Shown here piece after piece: positions 46,259 to 55,863 of a DNA stretch of 64,000 nucleotides. Every line of letters starts with the position of its first letter. Position 1 is the first letter of the stretch. Below the pieces are notes generated by a model that was not told where the DNA came from, did no database searches, and saw only the letters and a list, made by a program, of their open reading frames with translations. A program made the position numbers and the translations under genes. Source of the DNA: Saprospiraceae bacterium (lineage in GTDB: Bacteria > Bacteroidota > Bacteroidia > Chitinophagales > Saprospiraceae); assembly GCA_020848995.1 (NCBI GenBank), contig JADLHA010000052.1:34305-98304 (forward strand), read 5' to 3'.

Positions 46259-48004
46259 TCAGGACAGGGCTGCTGGCGTCTGAAAATATTTTTCAAATAG
46301 CCTCTTGTAAAAACCCTGTGGGCGGTGCAAAAGTTCATCGGGACGGCCGAATTCGGCAATCCTGCCATGCTCGAGTGCGAGCACGAGGTCGGCTTGCTGG
46401 ATGGTCGAAAGCCGGTGTGCGATGACGATAGAGCTTCGGTGTTCGATGAGTTTGCCGAGTGCGGCTTGTAAAACGGACTCGGTTTCTGAATCCAGGGCGC
46501 TGGTTGCTTCGTCGAGTATGAGCAAGTCTGGGTCGGTGAGCAGTGCGCGGACGAACGAGATGAGCTGGCGCTGGCCCACCGAGAGGTTGGCGCCTCGCTC
46601 GGAAAGCACGTAGGCATAGTCGCCTGGAAGTTGCATGATGTAGGGGTGAGCGCCGATGGCTTTGCTTGCTTCGAGTACTTTTTCGAAAGGCAGGTCTGCA
46701 TTTTTCAGCGTCATGTTTTCGAGTACGGTACCCTGGAATAAAAATAGGTCCTGCAGCACGACGGCAATCCTGCTGCGCAGTTGTGAAAGAGGGTATTCCC
46801 GGATATCGCGGCCGGCGAGGAAGATGTGCCCGTTGCCCATTTCATACAAACGGTTGATCAGGTTGATGAGGCTGGTTTTTCCCGATCCCGTCGTTCCCAC
46901 CACTGCGAGCATTTTTCCCTGGGGCAGGACAAACGAAATGTCTTCGAGTGCATTGCGCGTACCGTCGTAGCTGAAGCTCACCGAGCGAAATTCGAGATCG
47001 CCTTTGAGGTGTGGTCCTTCGCGGGTGCCCTGGTCTTCGTGACGTTCGTCGATGTCCATCAGAGCAAACACGCGGGAGGCGGCGAGCAGGCCCATTTGAA
47101 GGGTGTTGAATTTGTCGGCAAGGGTCCGCACCGGCTGGAACAGGCGGGTGAGGTACATGGGAAAGGCCACGAGCTGGCCAATGGTGACCTCTCCGCCGAT
47201 TACGCCCTGTGCTCCCCACCACACCATGAATCCGAGTGAGGCAGCAGAGATGATCTCGACGACCGGAAAGAAAACGGCGTAGTAGAAAATGCCGTCGATG
47301 TTGGCCTGCGTGTATTCGCGGTTGATCTTGCGAAATTTGTCCAGAACCCGGTTCTCTGCTGCAAAGATCTGCACGGTTTTCATTCCGGTCAGATGCTCCT
47401 GTAAAAAGGCATTCATCCTGGCAACCTCGTTGCGCACGCGCTGGAAGGAGGCTTTGACTTTTTCTTTGAACACGTAGCTGGCGATGAGCAGCAAGGGAAA
47501 GGAGACGAGGCAAATCAAGGTAAGTTTGACGCTCGTGTACAGCATGAGTGCGAGTACGGTAAACAGGGCCAGCGCATCGGCCAGGATGGTGATCAGCCCT
47601 TCCGAAAAAACCGAGTTGACGGTTTCCAGGTCGTTGATGACGCGCGTGGTGTTGGTGCCGACGGGTGTCCGGTCGAAATACGAAAGGCGCAATCCAAGGA
47701 GGTGGTCATAAATGCGCCGGCGCATGTCGAGGATGATGTTTTGACCGAGGGCGTTTGTCATCAGGGTAAAGGCGTAGCGAAACGCCGACAGGGCCACGAG
47801 GGCCCCAAGGTAGTAGAGCGCCAGCCGCTGTAGCCCCGGGAGGTCCCTCTTGATGATGTGCTCGTCGACCATGACGTTGGCGAGGTAAGGCATCCAGGCA
47901 TTGAGCGGTGCCATCGCCACAGCAAGCAAAGCCGAAGTCCAGAAGAGGCCACGGTAGGGCCTTACGAAAATGGCAAGTCTTTTGAGTACCTGGTAACCCG
48001 ACAT
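46259..48004 (-). CDS. ABC exporter, MsbA-like (fused permease and ATPase)
   Basis: 581 residues: six membrane segments in residues 20-310 and an ATPase domain in 345-570. Walker A is VGTTGSGKTS, Q-loop VLQDLFLFQG, Walker B LLILDEATSALDSE, D-loop SALD, and H-loop IAHRLST. The signature reads LSVGQRQLISFVRAL, with Val replacing the usual second Gly (LSGGQ), a variant found in some exporters. The half-size exporter would homodimerise; MsbA-type lipid flippase is the most likely role but drug or peptide export is possible. It lies 27 bases downstream of radC on the same strand. Confidence 0.88.
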   Translation of the reverse strand: MSGYQVLKRLAIFVRPYRGLFWTSALLAVAMAPLNAWMPYLANVMVDEHIIKRDLPGLQRLALYYLGALVALSAFRYAFTLMTNALGQNIILDMRRRIYDHLLGLRLSYFDRTPVGTNTTRVINDLETVNSVFSEGLITILADALALFTVLALMLYTSVKLTLICLVSFPLLLIASYVFKEKVKASFQRVRNEVARMNAFLQEHLTGMKTVQIFAAENRVLDKFRKINREYTQANIDGIFYYAVFFPVVEIISAASLGFMVWWGAQGVIGGEVTIGQLVAFPMYLTRLFQPVRTLADKFNTLQMGLLAASRVFALMDIDERHEDQGTREGPHLKGDLEFRSVSFSYDGTRNALEDISFVLPQGKMLAVVGTTGSGKTSLINLINRLYEMGNGHIFLAGRDIREYPLSQLRSRIAVVLQDLFLFQGTVLENMTLKNADLPFEKVLEASKAIGAHPYIMQLPGDYAYVLSERGANLSVGQRQLISFVRALLTDPDLLILDEATSALDSETESVLQAALGKLIEHRSSIVIAHRLSTIQQADLVLALEHGRIAEFGRPDELLHRPQGFYKRLFEKYFQTPAALS

Positions 48005-48031
48005 GGAAGCAAGGGAGTAAGGTGTTTCAGA

Positions 48032-48733
48032 TCAGAGCACCCCTTCGTCCGCAAAGCTAAAATATTTATCGTCTGCGACGATGAGGTGGTCGAGTAAAGA
48101 CAGGTCGAGGTGCTGGGCCGCCTGTTTCATTTTGCGCGTGAGCTCAATGTCCTGGTTGCTTGGTTTTCGCGCGCCGGAGGGGTGGTTGTGGATGAGGATG
48201 AGCCCCGTACACCGGCAGTCCAGCGCCCGCCGAAAGATGATGCGCGCATCGGCCACGGTTCCGGTGAGTCCGCCTTTGCTGAAATTTTCGAGTGCGAGCA
48301 TTTTGTTGGACTTGCTGAGGAAGAGAACCCAGAATTCTTCGTGTCCGAGGTCCTGCAATTTTGATTTGACCAGCTGGTAGGCATCCTGGCTCGAGCAAAC
48401 CTGGGCTTTTTGGAGTGCTTCGGAAAATTGCCGCCGCCGGCCAAGTTCGAGTGCAGCTTCCACGAGCAGGGCCTTCGCCGGTCCGATGCCACGGATGCCA
48501 ATGAGTTGGGCGTGATCCAGTTTGCCCAATTCGATGAGGTTATTCTTACAATGCTCGAGCAAATCCCTGGCGAGGTCGACGGCACTGGTATGTCGCGTTC
48601 CGGAACCGAGCACAATGGCGAGCAATTCAGAGTCGGTCAGAGCCGACTTCCCTTTGGCCAGCAGTTTCTCCCTCGGCCGCTCGTCTTCAGCCCAACACTT
48701 TATGGGCAGGTGGTTGTGGTATTCTCCCGGCAT
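48032..48733 (-). CDS. radC: RadC-family DNA repair/JAB-like protein
   Basis: 233 residues. N-terminal helical part with ERPREKLLAKGKSALTDSELLAIVLGSGT near 15-43 and the helix-hairpin-helix-like LIGIRGIGPAKALLVEAALELGRR, then an MPN/JAB+ domain with the metal motif IFRRALDCRCTGLILIHNHPSG near 170-191 (His-x-His then Ser/Asp, HNHPSGARKPSNQDIELT). RadC proteins are named for an early repair link but their biochemical role is not settled. Length and motifs are typical. Confidence 0.93.
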   Translation of the reverse strand: MPGEYHNHLPIKCWAEDERPREKLLAKGKSALTDSELLAIVLGSGTRHTSAVDLARDLLEHCKNNLIELGKLDHAQLIGIRGIGPAKALLVEAALELGRRRQFSEALQKAQVCSSQDAYQLVKSKLQDLGHEEFWVLFLSKSNKMLALENFSKGGLTGTVADARIIFRRALDCRCTGLILIHNHPSGARKPSNQDIELTRKMKQAAQHLDLSLLDHLIVADDKYFSFADEGVL

Positions 48734-48929
48734 GTTAACCTTTGCGAATGGGTCCGAAAATTAAATTCCCCATCAATAGCGGACGACATGAACCAATGAG
48801 CACTGCTGGCGTTCTATTCAATGATCCAGTCCGCTGATTGAACAGGTGGCAGAAATGCACCCTGGGTTGGGGCTGCTAAGACAGTCCGGAATGCTCAAAT
48901 GCGCATCCCAGCATCGGGTAGATGATGGA

Positions 48930-48963
48930 TTGTGCGGGTTGAAATGCGCTTGTCGTAACTTTG
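48930..48963 (+). promoter_or_regulatory. Putative promoter of the 166-residue hypothetical gene
   Basis: TTG at 48930-48932, 23-base spacer and TAACTTTG at 48956-48963. The ATG at 48988 follows after 24 bases. Spacing is at the long end of the accepted range. Confidence 0.45.
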
Positions 48964-48987
48964 TTTGCCGGCTGAACCGAATACTAG

Positions 48988-49488
48988 ATGGGCAATTCAC
49001 CATTTGATACCTACCTCAGTTACTTTCCCCTGATGGAGCTGCCGGTGACCGTTCAATACGATGATCTGTACCGCTACAACCGGGAAAACGACCCGGTTCC
49101 GGATGGCTTGAGTGATGTTTTCCTGGTAGCCCACCTCGATTTTGTTCCCGACGAGTTGACGGAGTTCATGCCCTGCTTTCACTTTACCGGGGAGGGCGGC
49201 ATGATCCATTGCGTAGTCTGGTCTGGCCGGCTGATGCGGCATTCGTTTTACCTGATGAATTATACCCCACATGGGCAGTTTCTCAGCCTGGCCGAGGTCG
49301 CCGGGTTTTATGCGGTCGACCAGGATGTCTTTCAGCGGATGGCACACATTGGAGAGGATGGCGATATTTCCATCGTCGAGACCAACCTCAGCACCCTGGA
49401 AAGTGCTGTTTCCATAGACCACACCACAAAATGGCAGCTGCACATCTCGTCCGACGGCGAGATCCACAAAAGGTCTGTCGATTGGTAG
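48988..49488 (+). CDS. Conserved hypothetical protein, 166 residues
   Basis: Cytoplasmic, no signal peptide or membrane segment. Mixed alpha/beta composition with acidic start (SPFDTYLSYFPLMELPVTVQYDDLYRYN) and a repeated ISIVETNLSTLESAVSID segment near the end. I do not recognise a family. It has a consensus promoter of its own and precedes the RNase R gene by 25 bases on the same strand, so the two may form one unit. Confidence 0.6.
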   Translation: MGNSPFDTYLSYFPLMELPVTVQYDDLYRYNRENDPVPDGLSDVFLVAHLDFVPDELTEFMPCFHFTGEGGMIHCVVWSGRLMRHSFYLMNYTPHGQFLSLAEVAGFYAVDQDVFQRMAHIGEDGDISIVETNLSTLESAVSIDHTTKWQLHISSDGEIHKRSVDW

Positions 49489-49513
49489 AAGCTACACACA
49501 CGAAAAACGAACA

Positions 49514-51667
49514 ATGCACGAAAAAAAATCGAAGAAGGGCCGCAAGAAAAGGAATGGAAGGGGCAAGAGCAATCCCTTGCGCGAGCAGATCCTGGAGTTT
49601 CTAACCATTCACAAAACCAAGGAATACACGGCCTTTCAAATTGCCAAGCGGCTTCGCGTGCCCGATGCCGGACGGGTCATCGAGCAATTGGAAAAGCTGG
49701 TAAAAAGCGGACGCCTCACGGAGACCTCCAAGCAGCGATATGTCATTCGGGCTGCTCGCCCGGAGGCGGGCAAGGGCAAGCTGGCAGAGGGCTATGTCGA
49801 TATGGCCAAGGCCGGATTTGCCTTTATCATTTGTCAGGATGGCGCGCGCGACATTTTTGTAGCTCCCGGAAACCTCCGCGGAGCTGATGACGGAGACCTG
49901 GTACAAGTTGTGCTCACGGGTCGCCGGGCCGCCCGGCCGGAAGGCATCGTTGAGCGGGTTTTGCAGCGCGCGCGAACCCAGATCGTTGGCATCGTGCGCT
50001 TCTTCTCCAAAGCACCCGTCGTCGTCGCGCAAAACGGGAGAAGGCTTTACGAAGTGCAGGTCAAGATCCCCGAACACCTCATGGTAGAGGAGTACGACCG
50101 CGTGATCGTGCAGATCACGCATTACAAGGAAAAGCCCCGCGACGTCATGAAGGGCGTGGTGATCCGCAACCTCGGAAGAGATCATTCGACCGATGTCGAA
50201 ATGCAAAGCATTTTGGCGGACAAGGGCTTTCCACTCGAGTGGAGTCCCAAGATCATGGCTCAGGTTGCAGCCATCCCCGGTGCGGTGTTACCCGAAACCG
50301 GCCGTCGCGATTTGCGGGAGTGGACCACCTTCACCATCGACCCTTACGACGCAAAGGATTTCGACGATGCCCTGTCCGTGCACCGCGACGAAAAGGGCAA
50401 GCTGCACATCGGGGTGCACATCGCCGATGTTTCGCATTACGTTCCCGAAGGCAGTGCGCTCGACCTGGAAGCGCGTTACCGGGGAAACTCCGTTTACCTG
50501 GTAGATCGCGTGCTGCCCATGCTTCCCGAAAAATTGTCGAACGAATTGTGTTCGCTCCGGCCACGCGAAGACAAGTATTGTTTTTCCGTGGTTTTCACGC
50601 TGAACGAAACCTACCGGGTTACCCATCACTGGATTGGAAAAACCCTGATCCATTCGGACCGGCGGTTTACCTACGAAGAGGCCCAGCAGCTCATCGAAGG
50701 GCAAAGCGACCCCTTGTCCGATCCGGTGTGCTTGCTCAACGACATCGCGGGCAGCCATCGCAAAAAGCGGCTATCCCAGGGAGCCATCGATTTTGATACC
50801 GAGGAAGTGAAATTCCGTCTGGACGCGGCGGGCAACCCCATATCGCTTGAGATCAAGGAGCGCAAGGAGGCCCACATGCTCGTCGAAGAATTCATGCTGC
50901 TCGCCAACCGGACGGTTGCTGAGTTCATCCATCGCAAGCAGGTGCAAACCCAACGCATTCCCTTTGTTTACCGGATACACGACAAGCCGGATCCCGAAAA
51001 GCTCGAATTGTTTCAAACCTATGCGCGCGAATTGGGCGTTTACCTCGATTTCAGCACGCCAGCCAAAGTGGCCTCATCGCTCAACCGCCTTTCCGGGCTG
51101 GCAAGGCAGGACCCCAAGTACAAGGTGCTTCAACCACTGGGCATCCGCGCCATGGCCAAAGCCTTGTACAGCACTGAAAACATTGGGCACTATGGATTGG
51201 GATTTGCACATTATGCACATTTCACCTCTCCCATACGCAGGTACGCCGACCTCATCGTCCATCGCATCCTCGAAAAGAACCTGAAGACCGTGACGCGCGA
51301 GGAACAGGAAGGGCTTGAGCGAACCTGTCTCCACATTTCCAATCAGGAGCGCAAGGCCATGGAGGCAGAGCGCACCTCGAACCGCTATTTCCAGGTCCTG
51401 TTCATGAAGTCCCACATCGGTGAGGTCTTCGAGGGACAGGTGAGCGGGATGAGTGAGCGCGGGCTTTACGTGAGTCTTGGCGACACCCACTGCGAGGGAT
51501 TCCTGCCCTATGGGTCGATGGAAGGAGAGCTGTCGCTCCACAGCAGCCGGATGCACGCCCATTCGGAAGGGGGCGGTCGCAAATGGACCTTTGGGGACAA
51601 GATCGGCGTCAGGCTGGTGGATGCCGACCTCGACGACCGGGAACTCCTCTTGAGTGCTGAACTATAA
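49514..51667 (+). CDS. rnr: Ribonuclease R
   Basis: 717 residues. N-terminal winged helix (REQILEFLTIHKTKEYTAFQIAKRL), cold-shock-like OB domains (ARDIFVAPGNLRGADDGDLV), the RNB catalytic domain with IDPYDAKDFDDALSV near 276-290 and the metal-binding acidic cluster, HVADV-like HIADVSHYVPEGSALD, SNELCSLRPREDKYCFSV and HFTSPIRRYADL, then a C-terminal S1 domain (GEVFEGQVSGMSERGLYVSL). It is a 3'-5' exoribonuclease that degrades structured RNA. A highly basic Lys-rich N-terminus precedes the domain. Confidence 0.96.
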   Translation: MHEKKSKKGRKKRNGRGKSNPLREQILEFLTIHKTKEYTAFQIAKRLRVPDAGRVIEQLEKLVKSGRLTETSKQRYVIRAARPEAGKGKLAEGYVDMAKAGFAFIICQDGARDIFVAPGNLRGADDGDLVQVVLTGRRAARPEGIVERVLQRARTQIVGIVRFFSKAPVVVAQNGRRLYEVQVKIPEHLMVEEYDRVIVQITHYKEKPRDVMKGVVIRNLGRDHSTDVEMQSILADKGFPLEWSPKIMAQVAAIPGAVLPETGRRDLREWTTFTIDPYDAKDFDDALSVHRDEKGKLHIGVHIADVSHYVPEGSALDLEARYRGNSVYLVDRVLPMLPEKLSNELCSLRPREDKYCFSVVFTLNETYRVTHHWIGKTLIHSDRRFTYEEAQQLIEGQSDPLSDPVCLLNDIAGSHRKKRLSQGAIDFDTEEVKFRLDAAGNPISLEIKERKEAHMLVEEFMLLANRTVAEFIHRKQVQTQRIPFVYRIHDKPDPEKLELFQTYARELGVYLDFSTPAKVASSLNRLSGLARQDPKYKVLQPLGIRAMAKALYSTENIGHYGLGFAHYAHFTSPIRRYADLIVHRILEKNLKTVTREEQEGLERTCLHISNQERKAMEAERTSNRYFQVLFMKSHIGEVFEGQVSGMSERGLYVSLGDTHCEGFLPYGSMEGELSLHSSRMHAHSEGGGRKWTFGDKIGVRLVDADLDDRELLLSAEL

Positions 51668-51707
51668 ACAATTGAAGGACAAATGTTTATTGCAAAACAA
51701 GGGAGTT

Positions 51708-51741
51708 TTGACCCGCCGATGCCCAAATTTCCTTACCTTTG
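51708..51741 (+). promoter_or_regulatory. Putative promoter of the glycogen-synthase-domain gene
   Basis: TTG at 51708-51710, 23-base spacer, and TACCTTTG at 51734-51741, a full TAnnTTTG match. The ATG at 51776 follows after 34 bases, in the gap after rnr. Confidence 0.45.
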
Positions 51742-51775
51742 CACTCCATTTTAGAAATTCAAAGGAATTTGGCGT

Positions 51776-52582
51776 ATGACGAATAAAACGAGGATCCTTT
51801 TCATTACCCAGGAGATGGATCCGTACCTCGATTTGTCAGGAATCGGGTCGCTCATCCAGAAGTTGCCGGCGTATGCTCAGGAAAACGGCATGGAGATCCG
51901 CATTTTGATGCCGCGCTTCGGGGTGATCAACGAGCGCCGCCACCGCCTGCACGAAGTGGTCAGGCTCTCCGGAATGAACATCATCATCAACGACGACGAT
52001 TTTGCCCTGATCATCAAAGTGGCATCGCTTCCCGGCTCGCGCATTCAGGTCTATTTTCTCGACAACGACGAATTTTTCAAGCGCAAATCCGTATTTGAGG
52101 ACGAGGCCGGCCAACTGCATCCCGACAACCAGGACCGCATGGTCTTCTTCTGCAAAGGGGCACTCGAAACGGTGCGCAAATTCGGATGGCCCCCCGACAT
52201 CGTGCATTGCCACGGATGGATGACCAGCCTCATCCCCTTTTACCTGAAAACCAGCTATAAGAACGACCCGGTTTTCAAGCATTCCAAAGTGGTATTTTCG
52301 GTATACGACCAGAACATCGAGTCGAGTTTTACGGAAGATTTTATCAAAAAGGCCGCCATCAACAACCTCAAACCCGAGCAACTGCTCGCATATCGCAACG
52401 GCACCGGGATCACCCTCGATAAAGGGGCCATTCAATATGCCGACGGGATCATCCAGGGAAGTCCGCAGATCGGGCAAGGCGTCGAGTCGGCCATTCAGGC
52501 TTCGGAAAAGCCCTTCCTGAAGACCGAAGGGGAAGAATATTTGCCGAGCTACATGGAGTTTTACAAGAATCTCGTACAGTAG
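51776..52582 (+). CDS. Stand-alone glycogen/starch synthase N-terminal (GT5) domain protein
   Basis: 268 residues matching only the N-terminal half of GT5 synthases: ILFITQEMDPYLDLSGIGSLIQKLPAYAQENG corresponds to the KVGGLGDV start, followed by EIRILMPRFG and the late IVHCHGWMTSLIPFYLKT. The C-terminal ADP-glucose binding half and the usual KTGGL lysine (here LSGIG) are missing, so it is unlikely to be a full glycogen synthase. Such short proteins are common in Bacteroidota next to DUF4270/glmS. Its real role, possibly in amino-sugar metabolism, is unknown. Confidence 0.82.
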   Translation: MTNKTRILFITQEMDPYLDLSGIGSLIQKLPAYAQENGMEIRILMPRFGVINERRHRLHEVVRLSGMNIIINDDDFALIIKVASLPGSRIQVYFLDNDEFFKRKSVFEDEAGQLHPDNQDRMVFFCKGALETVRKFGWPPDIVHCHGWMTSLIPFYLKTSYKNDPVFKHSKVVFSVYDQNIESSFTEDFIKKAAINNLKPEQLLAYRNGTGITLDKGAIQYADGIIQGSPQIGQGVESAIQASEKPFLKTEGEEYLPSYMEFYKNLVQ

Positions 52583-52626
52583 CGCGTTTGAACCGGATGG
52601 GATTTGCAAAAAAAATCCAGGGCGCT

Positions 52627-53982
52627 ATGAAAAAACACGGGTTGGTCGGGGTTTTGTTTTTGCTCCTTTCAGCAACGGCTTGTAACGAATTTGATTCTTT
52701 TGGCTCGGACCTGCTCGATACGGGTTGGATCAACGCCAAAGCCGACGAAGTCGTCGACCTCGATGCCGGGCCTGCTGAACCGGATTCCATCATCAGCTTT
52801 TACGGCAGCACCGCACTCGGAGCTCCCGGCTTTGTCAATACGGCATTTCCCCTCGGGTATATGGAAGATCCATTGTTCGGGCATTCGGAAGCCGGGTTCG
52901 GAACCCAGCTCCGCTTCATCCCCACCGGCGACCTCAGCTTCCTGCACAGCAGCCTGGACTCCATCGTGTTGTCGTTCCGCTTCGACACTTCCCTGTTCTA
53001 CGGAAAGTATGCGGAACCTATGGACATCGGAGTCTATGGACTCAGCAATGCTTACGACTTCAATACCACCTACTTCAGCAACGACGAACTTGCATATGAG
53101 CCCACCCTGAAATTCGGGCAACTCAGCAACTACGTCGTCAACAAAGCAGACAGCATCACCATCCGCGAAGATACCCTGGAGCGCAAACTGTATCCGCAGT
53201 TGCGCATCCCGGTGGATACCGCCCTGCTGATGGGCATTCTCAGAAGCTATCCCGACACGGTGTACTTTGTCGTGGACAGTTTTTCCAAGGTGTTTAACGG
53301 CATCGCGGTGGTGTGCGAGAAAGGCAACGGATACCTCTCTCTCATGCCCGAGCACAGCGACAGCAAACTGAGCATCTATTACAAGGATACTTCGGGGCGG
53401 CAACTCCGCACAGAGCTCATCATGAGCAGCTTCGCGGTCAAGACGCCTTTTTACCGCCGCGATCCAGCCGGTACGCTGGCTGCCGCCTGTTACGATGGAA
53501 CCATTCCCGGCGACAGCCTGTTGATTGTACAAGGGGCAGCCGGACGCGATGTTCGCCTGAAAATGTCCATCGATCAAAAGTGGAAGGGCAAATTCATCAA
53601 TTATGCCGTTTTGAAATTTACGGTCGCCGAGTTGCCGGGTGATGACCTGGAACGCTATCCCCTACCTTCGCTTTTGCAAATTTTCGACGTGAGTTCGGGA
53701 ACCCGCATTGCCATTGACGACGTGGCACTGGCCAGCGGGTCCTCATCCCGATACCTCAGGGTTTTCGGCGGTGCTCCCGAAAAGGTGGAGGACAATGGCC
53801 AAACGCGGTATCTCTACCGGATGAACGTGACGAGGCATTTTCAAAAAGCCCTCAAAGCTGGAACGGATTTCGACCTGGTGGTGTCGCCATTTGCCAAACT
53901 CGAATCGCCGGCCCGGTTGGTTTGGTATGGCCGCAACAACGCCCAGTATGGGGCAAAACTTGAGTTAACATTCTCTGAATAA
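52627..53982 (+). CDS. DUF4270 lipoprotein
   Basis: About 451 residues from the ATG at 52627 (MKKHGLVGVLFLLLSATACN), lipobox SATAC; TTG 52588 and ATG 52597 would put extra residues before the signal peptide. The mature part is beta-rich and shows the DUF4270 pattern: FGSDLLDT near the start, then VNTAFPLGYMEDPLFGHSEAGFGTQLRF, a central DSIVLSFRF, and TRYLYRMNVTRHFQKAL and GRNNAQYGAKLELTFSE at the end. Function not established; surface exposure is likely. It lies between the GT5-domain gene and glmS, 29 bases before glmS. Confidence 0.85.
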   Translation: MKKHGLVGVLFLLLSATACNEFDSFGSDLLDTGWINAKADEVVDLDAGPAEPDSIISFYGSTALGAPGFVNTAFPLGYMEDPLFGHSEAGFGTQLRFIPTGDLSFLHSSLDSIVLSFRFDTSLFYGKYAEPMDIGVYGLSNAYDFNTTYFSNDELAYEPTLKFGQLSNYVVNKADSITIREDTLERKLYPQLRIPVDTALLMGILRSYPDTVYFVVDSFSKVFNGIAVVCEKGNGYLSLMPEHSDSKLSIYYKDTSGRQLRTELIMSSFAVKTPFYRRDPAGTLAAACYDGTIPGDSLLIVQGAAGRDVRLKMSIDQKWKGKFINYAVLKFTVAELPGDDLERYPLPSLLQIFDVSSGTRIAIDDVALASGSSSRYLRVFGGAPEKVEDNGQTRYLYRMNVTRHFQKALKAGTDFDLVVSPFAKLESPARLVWYGRNNAQYGAKLELTFSE

Positions 53983-54011
53983 GGAGAAAACAAATTATAT
54001 TTACACATTAT

Positions 54012-55853
54012 ATGTGTGGCATTATCGCATACCTCGGCAAAAAGAATGCCTACCCCATCCTCATGGAGGGGCTCAAGCGCCTCGAATACAGGGGATATGA
54101 TTCGGCGGGCATCGCTTTGCTGAACGGGGACCTCGATATTTACAAAAAGAAGGGTAAGGTCCAGGAGCTCACCGATTTTACTACCGGGAAGGGACTTTTT
54201 GCACATGTCGGCATGGGCCATACCCGGTGGGCCACACACGGCAAACCAGACGACATCAACGCACACCCGCACCGTTCCGGAAACGGAAAGCTGGCCATCA
54301 TCCACAACGGGATCATCGAAAATTATGCTACCCTGCGCGAGGCATTGTCCCGCATGGGTCACCACTTTGTTAGTGAAACCGACACCGAAGTCTTGGTGCA
54401 CCTCATTGAGGAGGTCCAGAAGCGGGATGCGCTGCCGCTGGAGGAAGCCGTTCGCAAAGCGTTTCGCAAGGTCGTTGGAGCCTTTGCCATCGTCGTCATG
54501 GACGTCGACGAGCCAGACAAGCTCGTCGGTGCGCGCAAATCCAGTCCACTGGTCATTGGTATAGGCGAAGAAGAGATCTTCATCGCATCTGATGCCAGTC
54601 CGATCATTGCGCACACCAACAAAGTGGTATACCTCAAGGACGAGGAAATTGCGGTGATCACCCGGGAGAAGGGTCTTGAAATTTCGACCCTGAGCAACGA
54701 TGAGGTGCAGGAGCCCCTGGTTCAGGAACTCGACATGAGCATGGACCAGTTGGAGAAGGAGGGCTATGAGCATTTCATGCTCAAGGAGATCTACCAGCAG
54801 CCACAGACAATTTCCGATTGCATGCGGGGAAGGCTCGACGCCACGGAAGGCTGGGTTCGCCTGGGCGGACTGGAGGAGCACATCAACCACGTGAGCAATG
54901 CCGGAAGGATCGTCATTGCGGCCTGCGGCACAAGTTGGCACAGCGCGCTGATTGGCGAATACCTGATCGAAGAGCTGGCGCGGATACCGGTTGAAGTGGA
55001 ATACGCTTCCGAGTTTCGTTATCGCAACCCCATACTTTCAGAGGAGGATGTGGTAATTGTCATTTCGCAGTCCGGCGAAACGGCCGACACCCTTGCTGCT
55101 GCGGAGCTGGCCAAGGAAAAGGGGGCGCTGGTTTACGGGATCGTCAACGTCGTCGGGTCTTCGATTTCCCGGGTCACGCATGCCGGTTCCTACATTCACT
55201 GCGGCCCAGAGATCGGCGTTGCTTCCACCAAGGCCTTTACCGGGCAGGTGACCCTGCTGACGCTGATGGCGCTGGTGCTGGGGCACCGCAACGGATCGCT
55301 CTCGAATTCAAAATACCACGAGCTCATAGCCGAGTTGTCGAGCATTCCCGGCAAGATCGATCGCCTGCTGAGGCTCAACGACCAGATCAAATACCTGGCA
55401 GCCGAGATCCAGAAAAAGAACAACGCGCTTTACCTGGGACGCGGTTACAATTTCCCGGTTGCTCTCGAGGGCGCCCTCAAGCTGAAGGAGATTTCCTACA
55501 TCCACGCCGAAGGATACCCTGCTGCGGAGATGAAACACGGTCCAATCGCCCTCATCGATGAGCAGATGCCGGTAATCGCCATTGCCACCAACGTCAGCGC
55601 TTACGATAAGATCATTTCAAACATACAGGAGGTGAAGGCGCGTGGCGGCGTGGTCACGGCCATTGTCACCGAGGGCGATGTCGAGATCAAACGCATTGCA
55701 GACCACTGTCTGGAAATTCCTCCGACCATCGACCCCCTCACCCCACTGTTGTCGGTCATCCCGCTACAGTTGCTGTCATACCACATCGCCGTATTGCGCG
55801 GATGTGACGTCGACCAGCCGCGCAACCTCGCCAAATCCGTTACTGTCGAATAA
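54012..55853 (+). CDS. glmS: Glutamine-fructose-6-phosphate aminotransferase (isomerizing)
   Basis: 613-residue enzyme that makes glucosamine-6-phosphate for UDP-GlcNAc. The N-terminal glutaminase has the catalytic Cys2 (MCGIIAYLG), the oxyanion/glutamine-binding GHTRWATHGKPDD and the DTEVLVHL motif. Two SIS domains follow (IAACGTSWHSALIGEYLIEEL, SQSGETADTLAA, GRGYNFPVALEGALKLKEISYIHAEGYPAAEMKHGPIALID), ending with the usual QLLSYHIAVLRGCDVDQPRNLAKSVTVE. Length is normal. UDP-GlcNAc supplies both peptidoglycan and lipid A, matching lpxH and lptB in the window. Confidence 0.97.
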   Translation: MCGIIAYLGKKNAYPILMEGLKRLEYRGYDSAGIALLNGDLDIYKKKGKVQELTDFTTGKGLFAHVGMGHTRWATHGKPDDINAHPHRSGNGKLAIIHNGIIENYATLREALSRMGHHFVSETDTEVLVHLIEEVQKRDALPLEEAVRKAFRKVVGAFAIVVMDVDEPDKLVGARKSSPLVIGIGEEEIFIASDASPIIAHTNKVVYLKDEEIAVITREKGLEISTLSNDEVQEPLVQELDMSMDQLEKEGYEHFMLKEIYQQPQTISDCMRGRLDATEGWVRLGGLEEHINHVSNAGRIVIAACGTSWHSALIGEYLIEELARIPVEVEYASEFRYRNPILSEEDVVIVISQSGETADTLAAAELAKEKGALVYGIVNVVGSSISRVTHAGSYIHCGPEIGVASTKAFTGQVTLLTLMALVLGHRNGSLSNSKYHELIAELSSIPGKIDRLLRLNDQIKYLAAEIQKKNNALYLGRGYNFPVALEGALKLKEISYIHAEGYPAAEMKHGPIALIDEQMPVIAIATNVSAYDKIISNIQEVKARGGVVTAIVTEGDVEIKRIADHCLEIPPTIDPLTPLLSVIPLQLLSYHIAVLRGCDVDQPRNLAKSVTVE

Positions 55854-55863
55854 TCAAACATCC

